6,816 bases of DNA from Candidatus Schekmanbacteria bacterium (GTDB lineage Bacteria; Schekmanbacteria; GWA2-38-11; J061), in contig RFHX01000333.1 in NCBI GenBank assembly GCA_003695725.1, positions 1 through 6,816 on the forward strand, read 5' to 3'. Each line of letters begins with the position of its first letter. The first letter of the stretch is position 1. A model generated the notes under the pieces. The model was not told where the DNA came from and searched no databases. It saw only the letters and a program-made list of their open reading frames with translations. Shown here in pieces: positions 1-6,545 of the stretch. The position numbers and the translations under genes were made by a program.

Positions 1-37
1 AAATTTTTGACGATTTTCTTATCTTTCAATATCGATT

Positions 38-1336
38 ATGAATAATTCAACTGCCGATTTGGAAAAGAAAAAAAAGGTACAAGATATTAAAAATCTCATA
101 TCATGGCTTTCCTACGACATATCAGAAACCCTCTTTTCACTATTGATTGTCACATTGATATATGCCATCTATTTCAGAAAAATAATCGCTTCAAGTTCGC
201 CTTATGCTGATTTCTATTGGGGTTTGTGTGGAAGTTTATCTATGTTTATTGTAGCTTTTTCTTCTCCTCTTGCAGGCGCCGCTGCTGATATAAAAAGGGA
301 GAGAAAAAATTTTTTGATTATATCCGGAATAATAGCTTCTATATTTACTATGATGCTTGCACTTCCTAATAAAAATGAAATTTTATTGGCATCTGTGCTC
401 TTTATAATTGCAAACGTCTTTTATGGTTTAAGCCTCACCTTCTACAATTCCCTTATAACTGATGTTTCATCTCCTGAAAACATTGGCAAGATATCAGGAT
501 TTGGTTGGGCAACAGGATATGCTGGGGCACTTTTTACTCTTGTACTTTTCTATCCACTCCTCAAAAATGGGATAAATGAAGGAAATATCCTAAATGTAAA
601 GATTATTTTCATCCTAACAGGAATATTCTTTCTCCTTTTTATGCTTCCTCTTGCACTCTTTTATAAAGAACATTCTACGAAAAAAACAAATTCTTATAAA
701 CAAAACAATATTCTCATCTCTTCCTATGAGAGAGTCTTTGGAACAATAAAAAATGCTTCAAATCATAGAAACCTTCTTCTTTTTCTTGTTGCTTTTTTTC
801 TATATAATGACGGCATCGCAACTGTAATATATTTCAGTTCAATTTTCGCGACTCAAACACTTGGATTTACAATCGATGAACTAATCGTATTATTTTTATC
901 AATACAAATCAGCGCTATGGCAGGTGCTTTTTTGTTTGGCTTTTTAACTGATAAGATTGGGGCAAAAAAAGTCATTGTAATAACACTTCTCATTTGGACT
1001 ACTGTAATTTCAATGACATATATAGTAGTAAACCATATTCTTTTTTTTATTATAGCCCTTACAGGAGGCATCGCTATGGGCGCCTGCCAATCTGCAAGCC
1101 GTAGTTTTATGGCTCTAAACATTCCAAAGGAAAGAGAATCTGAATTCTTTGGCTTTTATTCATTATACAGCAGATTTTCATCCATCGTAGGACCTTTCAT
1201 CTTTGGAATTATTGCTTCATATACCGGAAATCAAAGAAAAGCAGTATTAAGTACACTTATCTTTTTCCTTGGAGGACTGGCAACTATTCTTAAAGTAAAA
1301 GAGAATTCTGACTCTCTAAGAAAAAAGGAGGAATAA
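38..1336 (+). CDS. MFS transporter of the UMF1 / Atg22-like family
   Basis: This is a 432-residue integral membrane protein, a usual length for a 12-helix major facilitator. Sequence features resemble the UMF1/Atg22-like branch: SWLSYD (22-27) at the start of helix 1, ISGFGWATGYAG (152-163), FFLYNDG (253-259), the loop FGFLTDKIGAKK (300-311) and QSASRSF (351-357). Hydrophobic stretches fill both halves, and a polar cytoplasmic loop at about 209-245 separates them. Some relatives of the family export amino acids (yeast Atg22), but the substrate of bacterial members is generally unknown and I do not assign one. The ATG at 38 has no recognisable SD; an in-frame TGA at 8-10 limits any upstream extension, and a TTG at 59 is a weaker alternative. 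The gene ends one base before the next start, so it is probably the first visible gene of an operon whose promoter is outside the window. Confidence 0.87.
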   Translation: MNNSTADLEKKKKVQDIKNLISWLSYDISETLFSLLIVTLIYAIYFRKIIASSSPYADFYWGLCGSLSMFIVAFSSPLAGAAADIKRERKNFLIISGIIASIFTMMLALPNKNEILLASVLFIIANVFYGLSLTFYNSLITDVSSPENIGKISGFGWATGYAGALFTLVLFYPLLKNGINEGNILNVKIIFILTGIFFLLFMLPLALFYKEHSTKKTNSYKQNNILISSYERVFGTIKNASNHRNLLLFLVAFFLYNDGIATVIYFSSIFATQTLGFTIDELIVLFLSIQISAMAGAFLFGFLTDKIGAKKVIVITLLIWTTVISMTYIVVNHILFFIIALTGGIAMGACQSASRSFMALNIPKERESEFFGFYSLYSRFSSIVGPFIFGIIASYTGNQRKAVLSTLIFFLGGLATILKVKENSDSLRKKEE

Positions 1337-1337
1337 A

Positions 1338-1820
1338 ATGGAAAAGGAAAGGCCTCATGGCACTACAGCAAAAGTTATTCTTCTTATCCTATTCTCTATT
1401 GGTTTTGGAAATGTTGAAGCAATGATAGTAGTCTATCTCAGACGTATATTGCCTCCTTTTGATGAAACAACATTCGGCACAGTCGATGGATTTGTAAATC
1501 TCCTGCAAGACTATGGAATATATCACATTGAACAGATTCGTGAGATGTTTACACTCCTTATGCTTGTCACACTCAGCATACTTGTTGGAAAAACTTATCT
1601 TGAACGTTTTGCCGCATTTTGCATATCCTTTGCTGTATGGGACATTTTTTATTATGTATTTCTCCACCTTATAATTGGATGGCCCACAAATCTTTTTGAT
1701 ATAGATGTGCTTTTTCTTGTACCCGTGCCATGGGTTTCACCTGTAATATTGCCTGTTTTTATTTCTTCTCTTATGATAGGTACAGGTATTCATATTTTTT
1801 ATTTCAGATTGAAGGAATGA
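1338..1820 (+). CDS. Uncharacterised small polytopic membrane protein
   Basis: This encodes 160 residues with about four or five hydrophobic segments, roughly at 12-34, 69-86, 90-112, 121-131 and 134-157. I do not recognise a named family. The second half carries features that look conserved rather than random: WDIFYY (101-106), GWP (114-116), then aspartates D121 and D123 before LFLVPVPW (125-132) and SPVILP (134-139). The start is well supported: AGGAGG at 1326-1331 lies 6 nt before the ATG, inside the last codons of the transporter gene, with a single base between the preceding stop and this start. That arrangement suggests translational coupling with the MFS gene and perhaps a shared membrane role, but this is inference. 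No signal peptide with a clear cleavage site and no enzymatic motif is visible. Confidence 0.8.
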   Translation: MEKERPHGTTAKVILLILFSIGFGNVEAMIVVYLRRILPPFDETTFGTVDGFVNLLQDYGIYHIEQIREMFTLLMLVTLSILVGKTYLERFAAFCISFAVWDIFYYVFLHLIIGWPTNLFDIDVLFLVPVPWVSPVILPVFISSLMIGTGIHIFYFRLKE

Positions 1821-1855
1821 ATATGTTTTTTAAGATGCAGGCGAATCTTGATGAT

Positions 1856-1861
1856 AGGAGG
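1856..1861 (+). promoter_or_regulatory. Shine-Dalgarno that fixes the start of the HapK/EthD-like gene
   Basis: A perfect AGGAGG lies 7 nt before the ATG at 1869. In-frame TTG (1848) and ATG (1851) codons lie upstream of or against this site and have no ribosome site of their own, so the downstream ATG is preferred. Confidence 0.85.
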
Positions 1862-1868
1862 AGATGGA

Positions 1869-2183
1869 ATGGAAAAAATTATTGTTTATTACAAACTAAG
1901 AGAAAACAAGAGCGCTGAAGAATATGAGGATTATTTCAGGAATGAAAAATATTCTGTTGTAATGAATTTTCCTTCTGTAAAGGAATTTAAATTGTACCGT
2001 GCAGATGAAATGTTAACTGGAAAAAAGGAATTCGATTTTTTAGGAGAATTGACTGTAACAAGCATTGAAGAATATAAAAAAGACCGAGATTCTGAAGCTT
2101 TCAAAGAATTTATTGAAAAATGGGTTTCTTATGCATTGCCTGAAAGTATGAAGGTTGTTTCGTTGAAAGAAATAAAAGCATAA
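1869..2183 (+). CDS. Small dimeric alpha/beta-barrel protein, HapK (REDY)/EthD-like
   Basis: This is a soluble 104-residue protein. The start is the ATG behind AGGAGG rather than the in-frame TTG or ATG about 20 nt upstream. The layout looks like a ferredoxin-like stress-responsive dimeric alpha/beta barrel: a first strand with IIVYYKL (4-10), a helix with SAEEYEDYF (15-23), PSVKEFKLYR (35-44), a strand with FDFLGELTVTS (55-65), and a C-terminal helix at about 67-88. The YExYF and PSVKxFxxYR pattern resembles HapK/REDY-like and EthD-like proteins, a fold used for dimerisation and small-molecule binding or simple oxidative chemistry. No catalytic residue can be named, so the function is unknown. 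It follows the membrane protein gene by 48 nt and precedes aroE by 36 nt, so it probably belongs to the same transcript. The family call is from memory of sequence patterns and is moderate. Confidence 0.72.
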   Translation: MEKIIVYYKLRENKSAEEYEDYFRNEKYSVVMNFPSVKEFKLYRADEMLTGKKEFDFLGELTVTSIEEYKKDRDSEAFKEFIEKWVSYALPESMKVVSLKEIKA

Positions 2184-2206
2184 CTTATTTTGAACTGTTT
2201 GAAAAG

Positions 2207-2211
2207 AGGAG
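2207..2211 (+). promoter_or_regulatory. Shine-Dalgarno that decides the aroE start
   Basis: AGGAG lies 8 nt before the GTG at 2220. The in-frame TTG codons at 2190 and 2199 lie upstream of this site and have no SD, so the longer reading of aroE is unlikely. Confidence 0.75.
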
Positions 2212-2219
2212 AAGACAAA

Positions 2220-3086
2220 GTGGAAATAGACGGCAAAACAGAAAAAGTTGGATTAATCGGTCATCCTGTAAGCCATAGCTTCTCACCAGTTATGCATAAT
2301 GCAGCATTCGAGTTTTTGAAGATGAACTATGTCTATACTGCTTTCGATGTTAAACCGGAATCAATTAGAGAAGCAGTCCAAGGACTTTCCGCTTTGGGAT
2401 TCAAAGGTGTCAATGTTACTGTGCCTCACAAGGAATCTGTCATTCCCTTTATGGATTCTCTATCAGATGAAGCAAAAATTATTGGTGCAGTGAATACTAT
2501 AAAGTTTTCTGATGAAGAAATTAAAGGATACAATACTGATGCTTATGGATTTTCAGCAGCAATTGAAAAGGCATTTTCCATAAAATTAGAAGGAAAAAAA
2601 ATATTTGTCATAGGCGCAGGCGGAGGTGCAAAAGCAGTTGCTACACAATCTGCAATAGACGGCGCAAAAAAGATAACTGTAACAGACATTTCAGAAGGTA
2701 AAGCTGAACAGTTAACAAATAACATTAGAAAAAACATTTGCAGCGTCCAAATTGAAGCAGTTAAAACTGAAAGCAGAGAAATGAAAAATGCCGTAGAAGA
2801 CGCAGACATAATAATCAACGCCACACCTCTTGGAATGAAGGATAAGGACCCTATTCCAATTGATACAAATTTAATTGGAAAAGGACAAAAAATTTTCGAC
2901 TTAATCTACAATCCAAAAGAAACAAAACTTATGAAAGAGGCGCAAATGAAAGGTTGTGAAGTATCAAACGGACTTATGATGCTTCTATATCAAGGAATGA
3001 AAAGCTTTGAAATATGGACAGGAATTAGACCGCCTGAAGAAGTTATGAAAAAAAAGCTTGAAAGTCGAGTTTTTGGGGGGAAGTAG
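2220..3086 (+). CDS. aroE: Shikimate dehydrogenase (NADP+)
   Basis: AroE reduces 3-dehydroshikimate to shikimate with NADPH in the cytoplasm, the fourth step of the shikimate pathway to aromatic amino acids and folate. From the GTG start the protein has 288 residues, close to the usual 270-290. The substrate domain has HSFSP with the shikimate-binding serines S20 and S22, NVTVPHKE with catalytic K71, GAVNTI with N92, and GYNTDAYGF with catalytic D107. The Rossmann domain has GAGGGAKA at 132-139, followed by NATPLGM and a DLIYNPKET motif. NGLMMLLYQG near the C-terminus carries the conserved glutamine. All the expected active-site residues are present, so it should be functional. The paralogue YdiB (quinate/shikimate dehydrogenase) is less likely because aroK follows directly, only 4 nt downstream. 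Confidence 0.96.
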   Translation: MEIDGKTEKVGLIGHPVSHSFSPVMHNAAFEFLKMNYVYTAFDVKPESIREAVQGLSALGFKGVNVTVPHKESVIPFMDSLSDEAKIIGAVNTIKFSDEEIKGYNTDAYGFSAAIEKAFSIKLEGKKIFVIGAGGGAKAVATQSAIDGAKKITVTDISEGKAEQLTNNIRKNICSVQIEAVKTESREMKNAVEDADIIINATPLGMKDKDPIPIDTNLIGKGQKIFDLIYNPKETKLMKEAQMKGCEVSNGLMMLLYQGMKSFEIWTGIRPPEEVMKKKLESRVFGGK

Positions 3087-3090
3087 TAAG

Positions 3091-3606
3091 ATGAATTCAA
3101 TTGTTTTAACGGGCTTTATGGGTACAGGTAAATCTGCTGTGGGCAAAGTTTTAGCTGAAAAACTTTCCTTTAAAATTATTGATACAGATGCAATGATAGA
3201 AGAAAAAGCAGGCACATCGATAAGTGAAATATTCAGAACAAAGGGTGAAGCTGTTTTCAGAGAATATGAGGAAAAGGTTATCGAGGAAATTGCGGGAAGC
3301 AGAAACTCGGTTGTTATTACCGGAGGCGGAGCTGTTATAAAGGAAAAAAATATTGAGAATTTGCGAAAATGTGGCAAGATAGTGTGTCTAAAAGCTACAC
3401 CTGAAGAAATTTACAACAGAGTAAAGTATGAAACACATAGGCCCCTCTTGCAAGTTGAAAATCCAATCGATAGAATCAAAGAGCTTCTCAATGCGCGTGA
3501 AGAATTTTACAAGAAGGCAGATTTTTCCATAGATACAACAGGATTAAAAATAGAAGAAGTAGCAGATAAGGTTATTGAAACTCTGAATCTGAAATCCTCT
3601 GCCTAA
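3091..3606 (+). CDS. aroK: Shikimate kinase
   Basis: AroK phosphorylates shikimate to shikimate 3-phosphate with ATP, the step after AroE. The protein has 171 residues, typical for the family. Visible motifs are the Walker A loop GFMGTGKS (8-15), the DTD motif with D31 and D33, the shikimate-binding arginine in FREYE (R57), the GGG motif (78-80), the lid-domain RPLL with R117, and AREEFY with R136. I use the ATG at 3091; a TTG at 3058 would add 11 residues inside the aroE reading frame and is not needed by the family alignment. The ribosome site is unusual: a run of six G followed by AAG (3075-3083) that is also the end of aroE. The symbol aroK is used generically; aroK and aroL cannot be separated here. 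The gene is probably cotranscribed and coupled with aroE. Confidence 0.95.
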   Translation: MNSIVLTGFMGTGKSAVGKVLAEKLSFKIIDTDAMIEEKAGTSISEIFRTKGEAVFREYEEKVIEEIAGSRNSVVITGGGAVIKEKNIENLRKCGKIVCLKATPEEIYNRVKYETHRPLLQVENPIDRIKELLNAREEFYKKADFSIDTTGLKIEEVADKVIETLNLKSSA

Positions 3607-3619
3607 CAAATTTGTAGTT
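3607..3619. other. 13-bp convergent gap without a visible terminator
   Basis: Only 13 bp separate the stop codons of aroK (plus) and btuD (minus). There is a 10-bp palindrome ACAAATTTGT at 3606-3615, but it is AT-rich, has no loop room and no GC stem, so it does not look like an intrinsic terminator. The two transcripts probably overlap into each other's 3' ends unless Rho or another mechanism stops them. Confidence 0.6.
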
Positions 3620-4393
3620 TCAAGGAATCAAAGTAATACGCGGTTTAGAGGTAGATGGATTATAATCGACAATAGTCTTAACACCATATACATCTTCAAT
3701 ATTCTTTTCCGTTAATACATCTTCAGGCACTCCATCTGCATAAATAGAGCCATCTTTGATAAGTATGATTCGTTTGCAAAACTGAGCTGCAAGATTCAAA
3801 TCATGGGATACCATCACAACAGTTATCTTCATTGATTCATTAAGCTTGCAAAAAAGTGAATGGCAATAAACCTGATGTGACAAATCAAGATGTGAAGTTG
3901 GCTCATCCAAGAGCATCACCTCAGGACCTTGTGCAAGCGCTCTTCCTATAAGGACTCTTTGTTGTTCCCCACTGCTTAGACAGTTGAAATATTTATCCGA
4001 ATATCTATCGATATCGAGGCGCTTCATAATATCCCTTGCTCTTTCCTTATCTTCTTTATTCTCAAACCAAATACCCTTCGACTTCAAATACCTACCCATC
4101 ATTATCATCTCAAAAACAGTAAAAGATATTGAAGTATTCTCCGCCTTTGAAACAACAGCAATCTTCTTGGAAATCTCTTTTCTTGACATCTTATCTTTAC
4201 CAAAAAGTTTTATTGTACCTTTTGAAGGAGTAAGAGATTTATAAAGAAGCCGCAAAAGTGTCGTTTTACCTGAGCCATTGGGACCCAAAATTGCAATATT
4301 CTCTCCTTTTTGGACAGACATATTAATCCCTTTCAAAACCATTCCATTGCCATAGGAAAAAGCGACATCTGATATCTTAAAAACTGTATTCAT
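3620..4393 (-). CDS. btuD: Cobalamin ABC transporter, ATP-binding protein
   Basis: This cytoplasmic ATPase powers B12 import through BtuC. It has 257 residues, typical for the FecE/BtuD type. Motifs in order are Walker A GPNGSGKTT (37-45), signature LSSGE (139-143) followed by QQRV, Walker B VMLLDE (159-164), D-loop HLD (168-170), and the switch histidine in VSHD (H197). The Q-loop is odd: family members usually read V-P-Q, while here the sequence is VVSKAEN with K83 in the glutamine position (codon AAG at 4147-4145). The spacing to the following FTV segment agrees with the family, so this looks like a substitution rather than a frameshift. The start ATG lies 3 nt after the btuC stop; GGAAGG at 4410-4405 is the likely ribosome site, 11 nt upstream. 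The cobalamin assignment rests on the operon riboswitch, since the sequence alone also fits iron-siderophore or haem importers. Confidence 0.9.
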   Translation of the reverse strand: MNTVFKISDVAFSYGNGMVLKGINMSVQKGENIAILGPNGSGKTTLLRLLYKSLTPSKGTIKLFGKDKMSRKEISKKIAVVSKAENTSISFTVFEMIMMGRYLKSKGIWFENKEDKERARDIMKRLDIDRYSDKYFNCLSSGEQQRVLIGRALAQGPEVMLLDEPTSHLDLSHQVYCHSLFCKLNESMKITVVMVSHDLNLAAQFCKRIILIKDGSIYADGVPEDVLTEKNIEDVYGVKTIVDYNPSTSKPRITLIP

Positions 4394-4396
4394 ATC

Positions 4397-5410
4397 CTAT
4401 ATAACCTTCCCTGATTCCTTCTTCAAAAGATAGAGAAAGAAAGGCGCACCAATAATTGCCGTAACAGTACCTACTGGAAGTTCAATAGGACTTAAAAGAG
4501 TGCGAGCAAGAGTATCTGAAATGAGTAAAAAAACACCGCCAGCAAAAAAGGATACAGGTACAGTAATACGATGGTCTGCCCCTACTATCAATCTTACCAT
4601 ATGCGGCACAACCAATCCGACAAATCCAATCAACCCACTCCAAGCCACTACACCAGCAGTTAAAAACGATGCTAAGACTATAATAACTTTGGTATAGACA
4701 CCGACATTAACACCAAGCTGCAGTGCTGTTTCATCTCCAAGGGCTATGAGATTAAGTTTTCTCGATGCCGCAAAGGTTAAAATACCGCCCAATAAAACGA
4801 CAGGTAAAGCAATTTTAATGGTATCATATGATGCATTGCCAAGATTTCCCATCAGCCAAAAATATGCTCTTCTCATTTCTCCGCCAGTTGAAATTGAGAT
4901 GACAAACATTACAACTGCCGAAAAAAAAGCATTTATTATAACTCCTCCAAGAATTAAAGACGATGGAGACAACCCCCATCTTCCTGATGAAATAAAGATT
5001 AAAACTGCAATTGAAACAATAGCGCCTGCAAATGAAAAAAGAGTAATCAAATATGAAGCCCCAATTCCAGCAAATATCGCAATTACAGCACCTGTTGCGG
5101 CTCCGCCTGAAACTCCCAAAATATACGGCTCTGCCAGTGGATTTTTAAGCACAACTTGAAAAATTATGCCGGCAATAGAAAGTGCGGCACCGACAAGAAA
5201 AGCAAATATAGCTCGGGGGAAGCGCAGTTCATAAATTATTACATTTTCATAAGGCTTTTTTACAATATCTTCACCAAAAAACAATTTAACTATATGAATA
5301 AACGGTAAATCAACACTTCCAACTGATATTGAAAATAGAATCGTAGAAAGAGAAATTATGAAGCAAACAACTATTACAAAAAATATCTTAAATGGAGTTA
5401 CTTCCTTCAT
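4397..5410 (-). CDS. btuC: Cobalamin ABC transporter, permease (FecCD family)
   Basis: This is the membrane channel subunit of a type II ABC importer; two copies are expected to assemble with two BtuD and one BtuF. The 337 residues form about ten hydrophobic segments, as in E. coli BtuC. Family hallmarks are GAALSIAGIIFQVVLKNPLA near residue 77, followed by EPYILGVSGGAATGAV; GLIGFVGLVVPHMVRLIVGADHR in the second half, which includes the cytoplasmic coupling region that contacts the ATPase; and the C-terminal LPVGTVTAIIGAPFFLYLL. The ATG overlaps the btuF stop codon in an ATGA junction (5410-5407), and GAGG at 5421-5418 sits 7 nt upstream, so translation is probably coupled to btuF. Sequence alone cannot separate B12 from siderophore or haem permeases; the leader riboswitch decides for cobalamin or a related corrinoid. 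Confidence 0.92.
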   Translation of the reverse strand: MKEVTPFKIFFVIVVCFIISLSTILFSISVGSVDLPFIHIVKLFFGEDIVKKPYENVIIYELRFPRAIFAFLVGAALSIAGIIFQVVLKNPLAEPYILGVSGGAATGAVIAIFAGIGASYLITLFSFAGAIVSIAVLIFISSGRWGLSPSSLILGGVIINAFFSAVVMFVISISTGGEMRRAYFWLMGNLGNASYDTIKIALPVVLLGGILTFAASRKLNLIALGDETALQLGVNVGVYTKVIIVLASFLTAGVVAWSGLIGFVGLVVPHMVRLIVGADHRITVPVSFFAGGVFLLISDTLARTLLSPIELPVGTVTAIIGAPFFLYLLKKESGKVI

Positions 5411-6312
5411 TTGAATACCTCAGGATGGATTTTTTTTGCGAAAATTTCAATTGCATCTATAATCCTTGGTCCCATGCGCGTTACAATGTCTCCATCGACA
5501 AGGTAAATCCTTCCATTTTTAAAAGCCGGTGTAGCCCTAACTGCCGGCATTTTTTCAAACTCCATAAAGTTTTCAGTCATATTGTCGCTATGTTTTGCAA
5601 TAATGATTACTTCTGGTGAAAACTTTATGATTTCTTCCCATCCAATACGCGGATATCGAATTCGAGAATTTTTAACAACATTATCAGCCCTAGCAATTGA
5701 AAATAACTCTCCATAAAAGGATTTTGAAGACACAGAAACCAGAGGGTTGATATCGAGCAAGAAAAGAAGAGGTACAGGTTTTACATCAGAAAGAGAATCT
5801 TTAACTTTTTTCATTCTCTTTTTCAAAGTCGAAACAACTTTTGCTGCTCTATCCTCAACTCTGCATATTTTCCCAATTGCAACGATAGAATCATATAATT
5901 TTCCAATATTAGAAGGTGAAATAACAAAGACTTTGGCTTTAATCTTCTGGAGTTTCTCATAGGTGTCTTTATTTGCTCCCTCAGCTACCAAAAGTATCAA
6001 ATCTGGGGAAAGGGACAATATCTTTTCAATGCTTGGATTTAGCAACATTCCCACCTTCTCTTTTTTGAGTGCTTCAGGGGGATAATTACAGTAGTTTGTA
6101 ACTCCCACAACTTTATCTCCAAGTCCCAAAGCAAAGAGAATCTCTGTTATGTTGGGTGCAAGAGAAACAATGTGTTGGGGAGGTTTGGGAAGATAAATAT
6201 CATGCCCTAAACTATCTATATAATGACCATTTTCAGCAGAAGAAACTGTAAAAAGGAAGAAACAAACAAATAGAGTAGCTATCAAGACTTTTAAAGTTAT
6301 TTTTATTTTCAT
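5407..6312 (-). CDS. btuF: Periplasmic cobalamin-binding protein
   Basis: This is the substrate-binding protein (Peripla_BP_2 fold) that delivers B12 to BtuC. It has 301 residues. The N-terminus is a classic Sec signal peptide: a lysine-rich start, a hydrophobic core at about 9-23, and a likely signal peptidase I site after SSA (24-26). The cysteine at 17 is not in a lipobox, so this is probably a free periplasmic protein. The first lobe has HIVSLAPNITEILFALGLGD (47-66), then VGVTNYCNYPPEA (69-81) and SPDLIL (102-107). The second lobe has IGWEEIIKFSPEVIII, and the C-terminal region has MGPRIIDAIE. The ATG at 6312 has GAGG at 6321-6318 with 5 nt spacing, a site that the upstream hairpin can mask. 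It is the first gene of btuFCD and directly follows the cobalamin riboswitch, which supports the substrate. Confidence 0.92.
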   Translation of the reverse strand: MKIKITLKVLIATLFVCFFLFTVSSAENGHYIDSLGHDIYLPKPPQHIVSLAPNITEILFALGLGDKVVGVTNYCNYPPEALKKEKVGMLLNPSIEKILSLSPDLILLVAEGANKDTYEKLQKIKAKVFVISPSNIGKLYDSIVAIGKICRVEDRAAKVVSTLKKRMKKVKDSLSDVKPVPLLFLLDINPLVSVSSKSFYGELFSIARADNVVKNSRIRYPRIGWEEIIKFSPEVIIIAKHSDNMTENFMEFEKMPAVRATPAFKNGRIYLVDGDIVTRMGPRIIDAIEIFAKKIHPEVFK

Positions 6313-6316
6313 ATTT

Positions 6317-6353
6317 ACCTCTTGTTCTTAATCCGCGAAGAACAATTAAAGGT
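6317..6353 (-). promoter_or_regulatory. Riboswitch expression platform: SD-masking hairpin (P13) before btuF
   Basis: Read on the minus strand, a perfect 8-bp stem TTGTTCTT (6345-6338) / AAGAACAA (6329-6322) encloses the 8-nt loop CGCGGATT. The stem can extend past a small internal loop by pairing ACCT (6353-6350) with AGGT (6320-6317), which is part of the btuF ribosome site. The loop contains GCGG (6336-6333), complementary to CCGC (6476-6473) in the L5 region of the aptamer, as expected for the L5-L13 kissing contact of cobalamin riboswitches. There is no U-tract after the hairpin, so translation control is more likely than termination. Pairings are seen in the sequence; the switching mechanism is inferred. 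Confidence 0.75.
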
Positions 6354-6356
6354 TTA

Positions 6357-6533
6357 TAGTCAGGCAGGTCTACTGGCTTGCGGATTGCCTCTTTTTGTGG
6401 CATCCTTGCCGCCTTCCCATTCACATCTGTGAACAGTGGCTCCCTTGGCAAGTTCAATCTCCGCTTACAGTGGCGGGACCGCGCCGGTTTCACACCGTCT
6501 TCCCTCTTAGGTTTTTTAAAAACAACCTGACTA
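6357..6533 (-). ncRNA. Cobalamin riboswitch aptamer
   Basis: The region is about 177 nt on the minus strand and is closed by a perfect 8-bp P1, TAGTCAGG (6533-6526) with CCTGACTA (6364-6357). The two G bases at the end of the P1 5' arm could instead join a small P2 GGTT/AACC hairpin (6527-6510). Conserved core elements follow in order: GGGAA (6504-6500), GGTG (6496-6493), a CCGCCACTGTAAGCGG segment, GCCACTG (6440-6434) paired in context with GGGAAGGC (ending 6411), and the B12 box AAGCCAGTAGACCTGCC (6379-6363), which has one T where the consensus usually has G. The size and the long peripheral elements suggest the adenosylcobalamin-type class I rather than the short class II. It lies between its promoter and btuF and is expected to lower btuFCD expression when B12 is plentiful. 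Confidence 0.96.
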
Positions 6534-6545
6534 ATATCTTTATAT

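Noticed and set aside
7-35. TTGACG and TATCGA with 17-nt spacing as a promoter for the MFS gene
   Set aside because: The -10 matches only 3 of 6, and the predicted transcription start would fall after the ATG at 38, so it would not serve that start.
68-75. Run of eight A near the MFS start as a programmed slippage site
   Set aside because: It encodes a normal lysine-rich N-terminus and the frame stays open for 432 codons; A-runs are common in this AT-rich sequence.
1730-1918. 62-codon plus-strand frame bridging the membrane protein gene and the barrel-protein gene
   Set aside because: It overlaps two better supported genes in another frame, and its possible ATG at 1823 lacks a good SD.
2985-3377. 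130-codon minus-strand frame opposite aroE/aroK
   Set aside because: Both sense genes carry complete active-site motifs; the antisense frame has no ribosome site and low-complexity composition.
3606-3615. Palindrome ACAAATTTGT as a terminator or operator
   Set aside because: It is a 10-bp AT-rich palindrome without loop or GC stem and may well occur by chance at this composition.
3984-4244. 86-codon plus-strand frame opposite btuD
   Set aside because: It is antisense to a gene with full ABC motifs and is a shadow of its codon use. The same applies to the frames opposite btuC (4500-4697, 4746-5159) and btuF (5392-5619, 5747-5962).
6539-6544. TATAAA on the minus strand as the btu -10 box
   Set aside because: It lies 24 nt from the TTGACA box, too far for a sigma-70 promoter; TAAAAG at 17 nt fits better.
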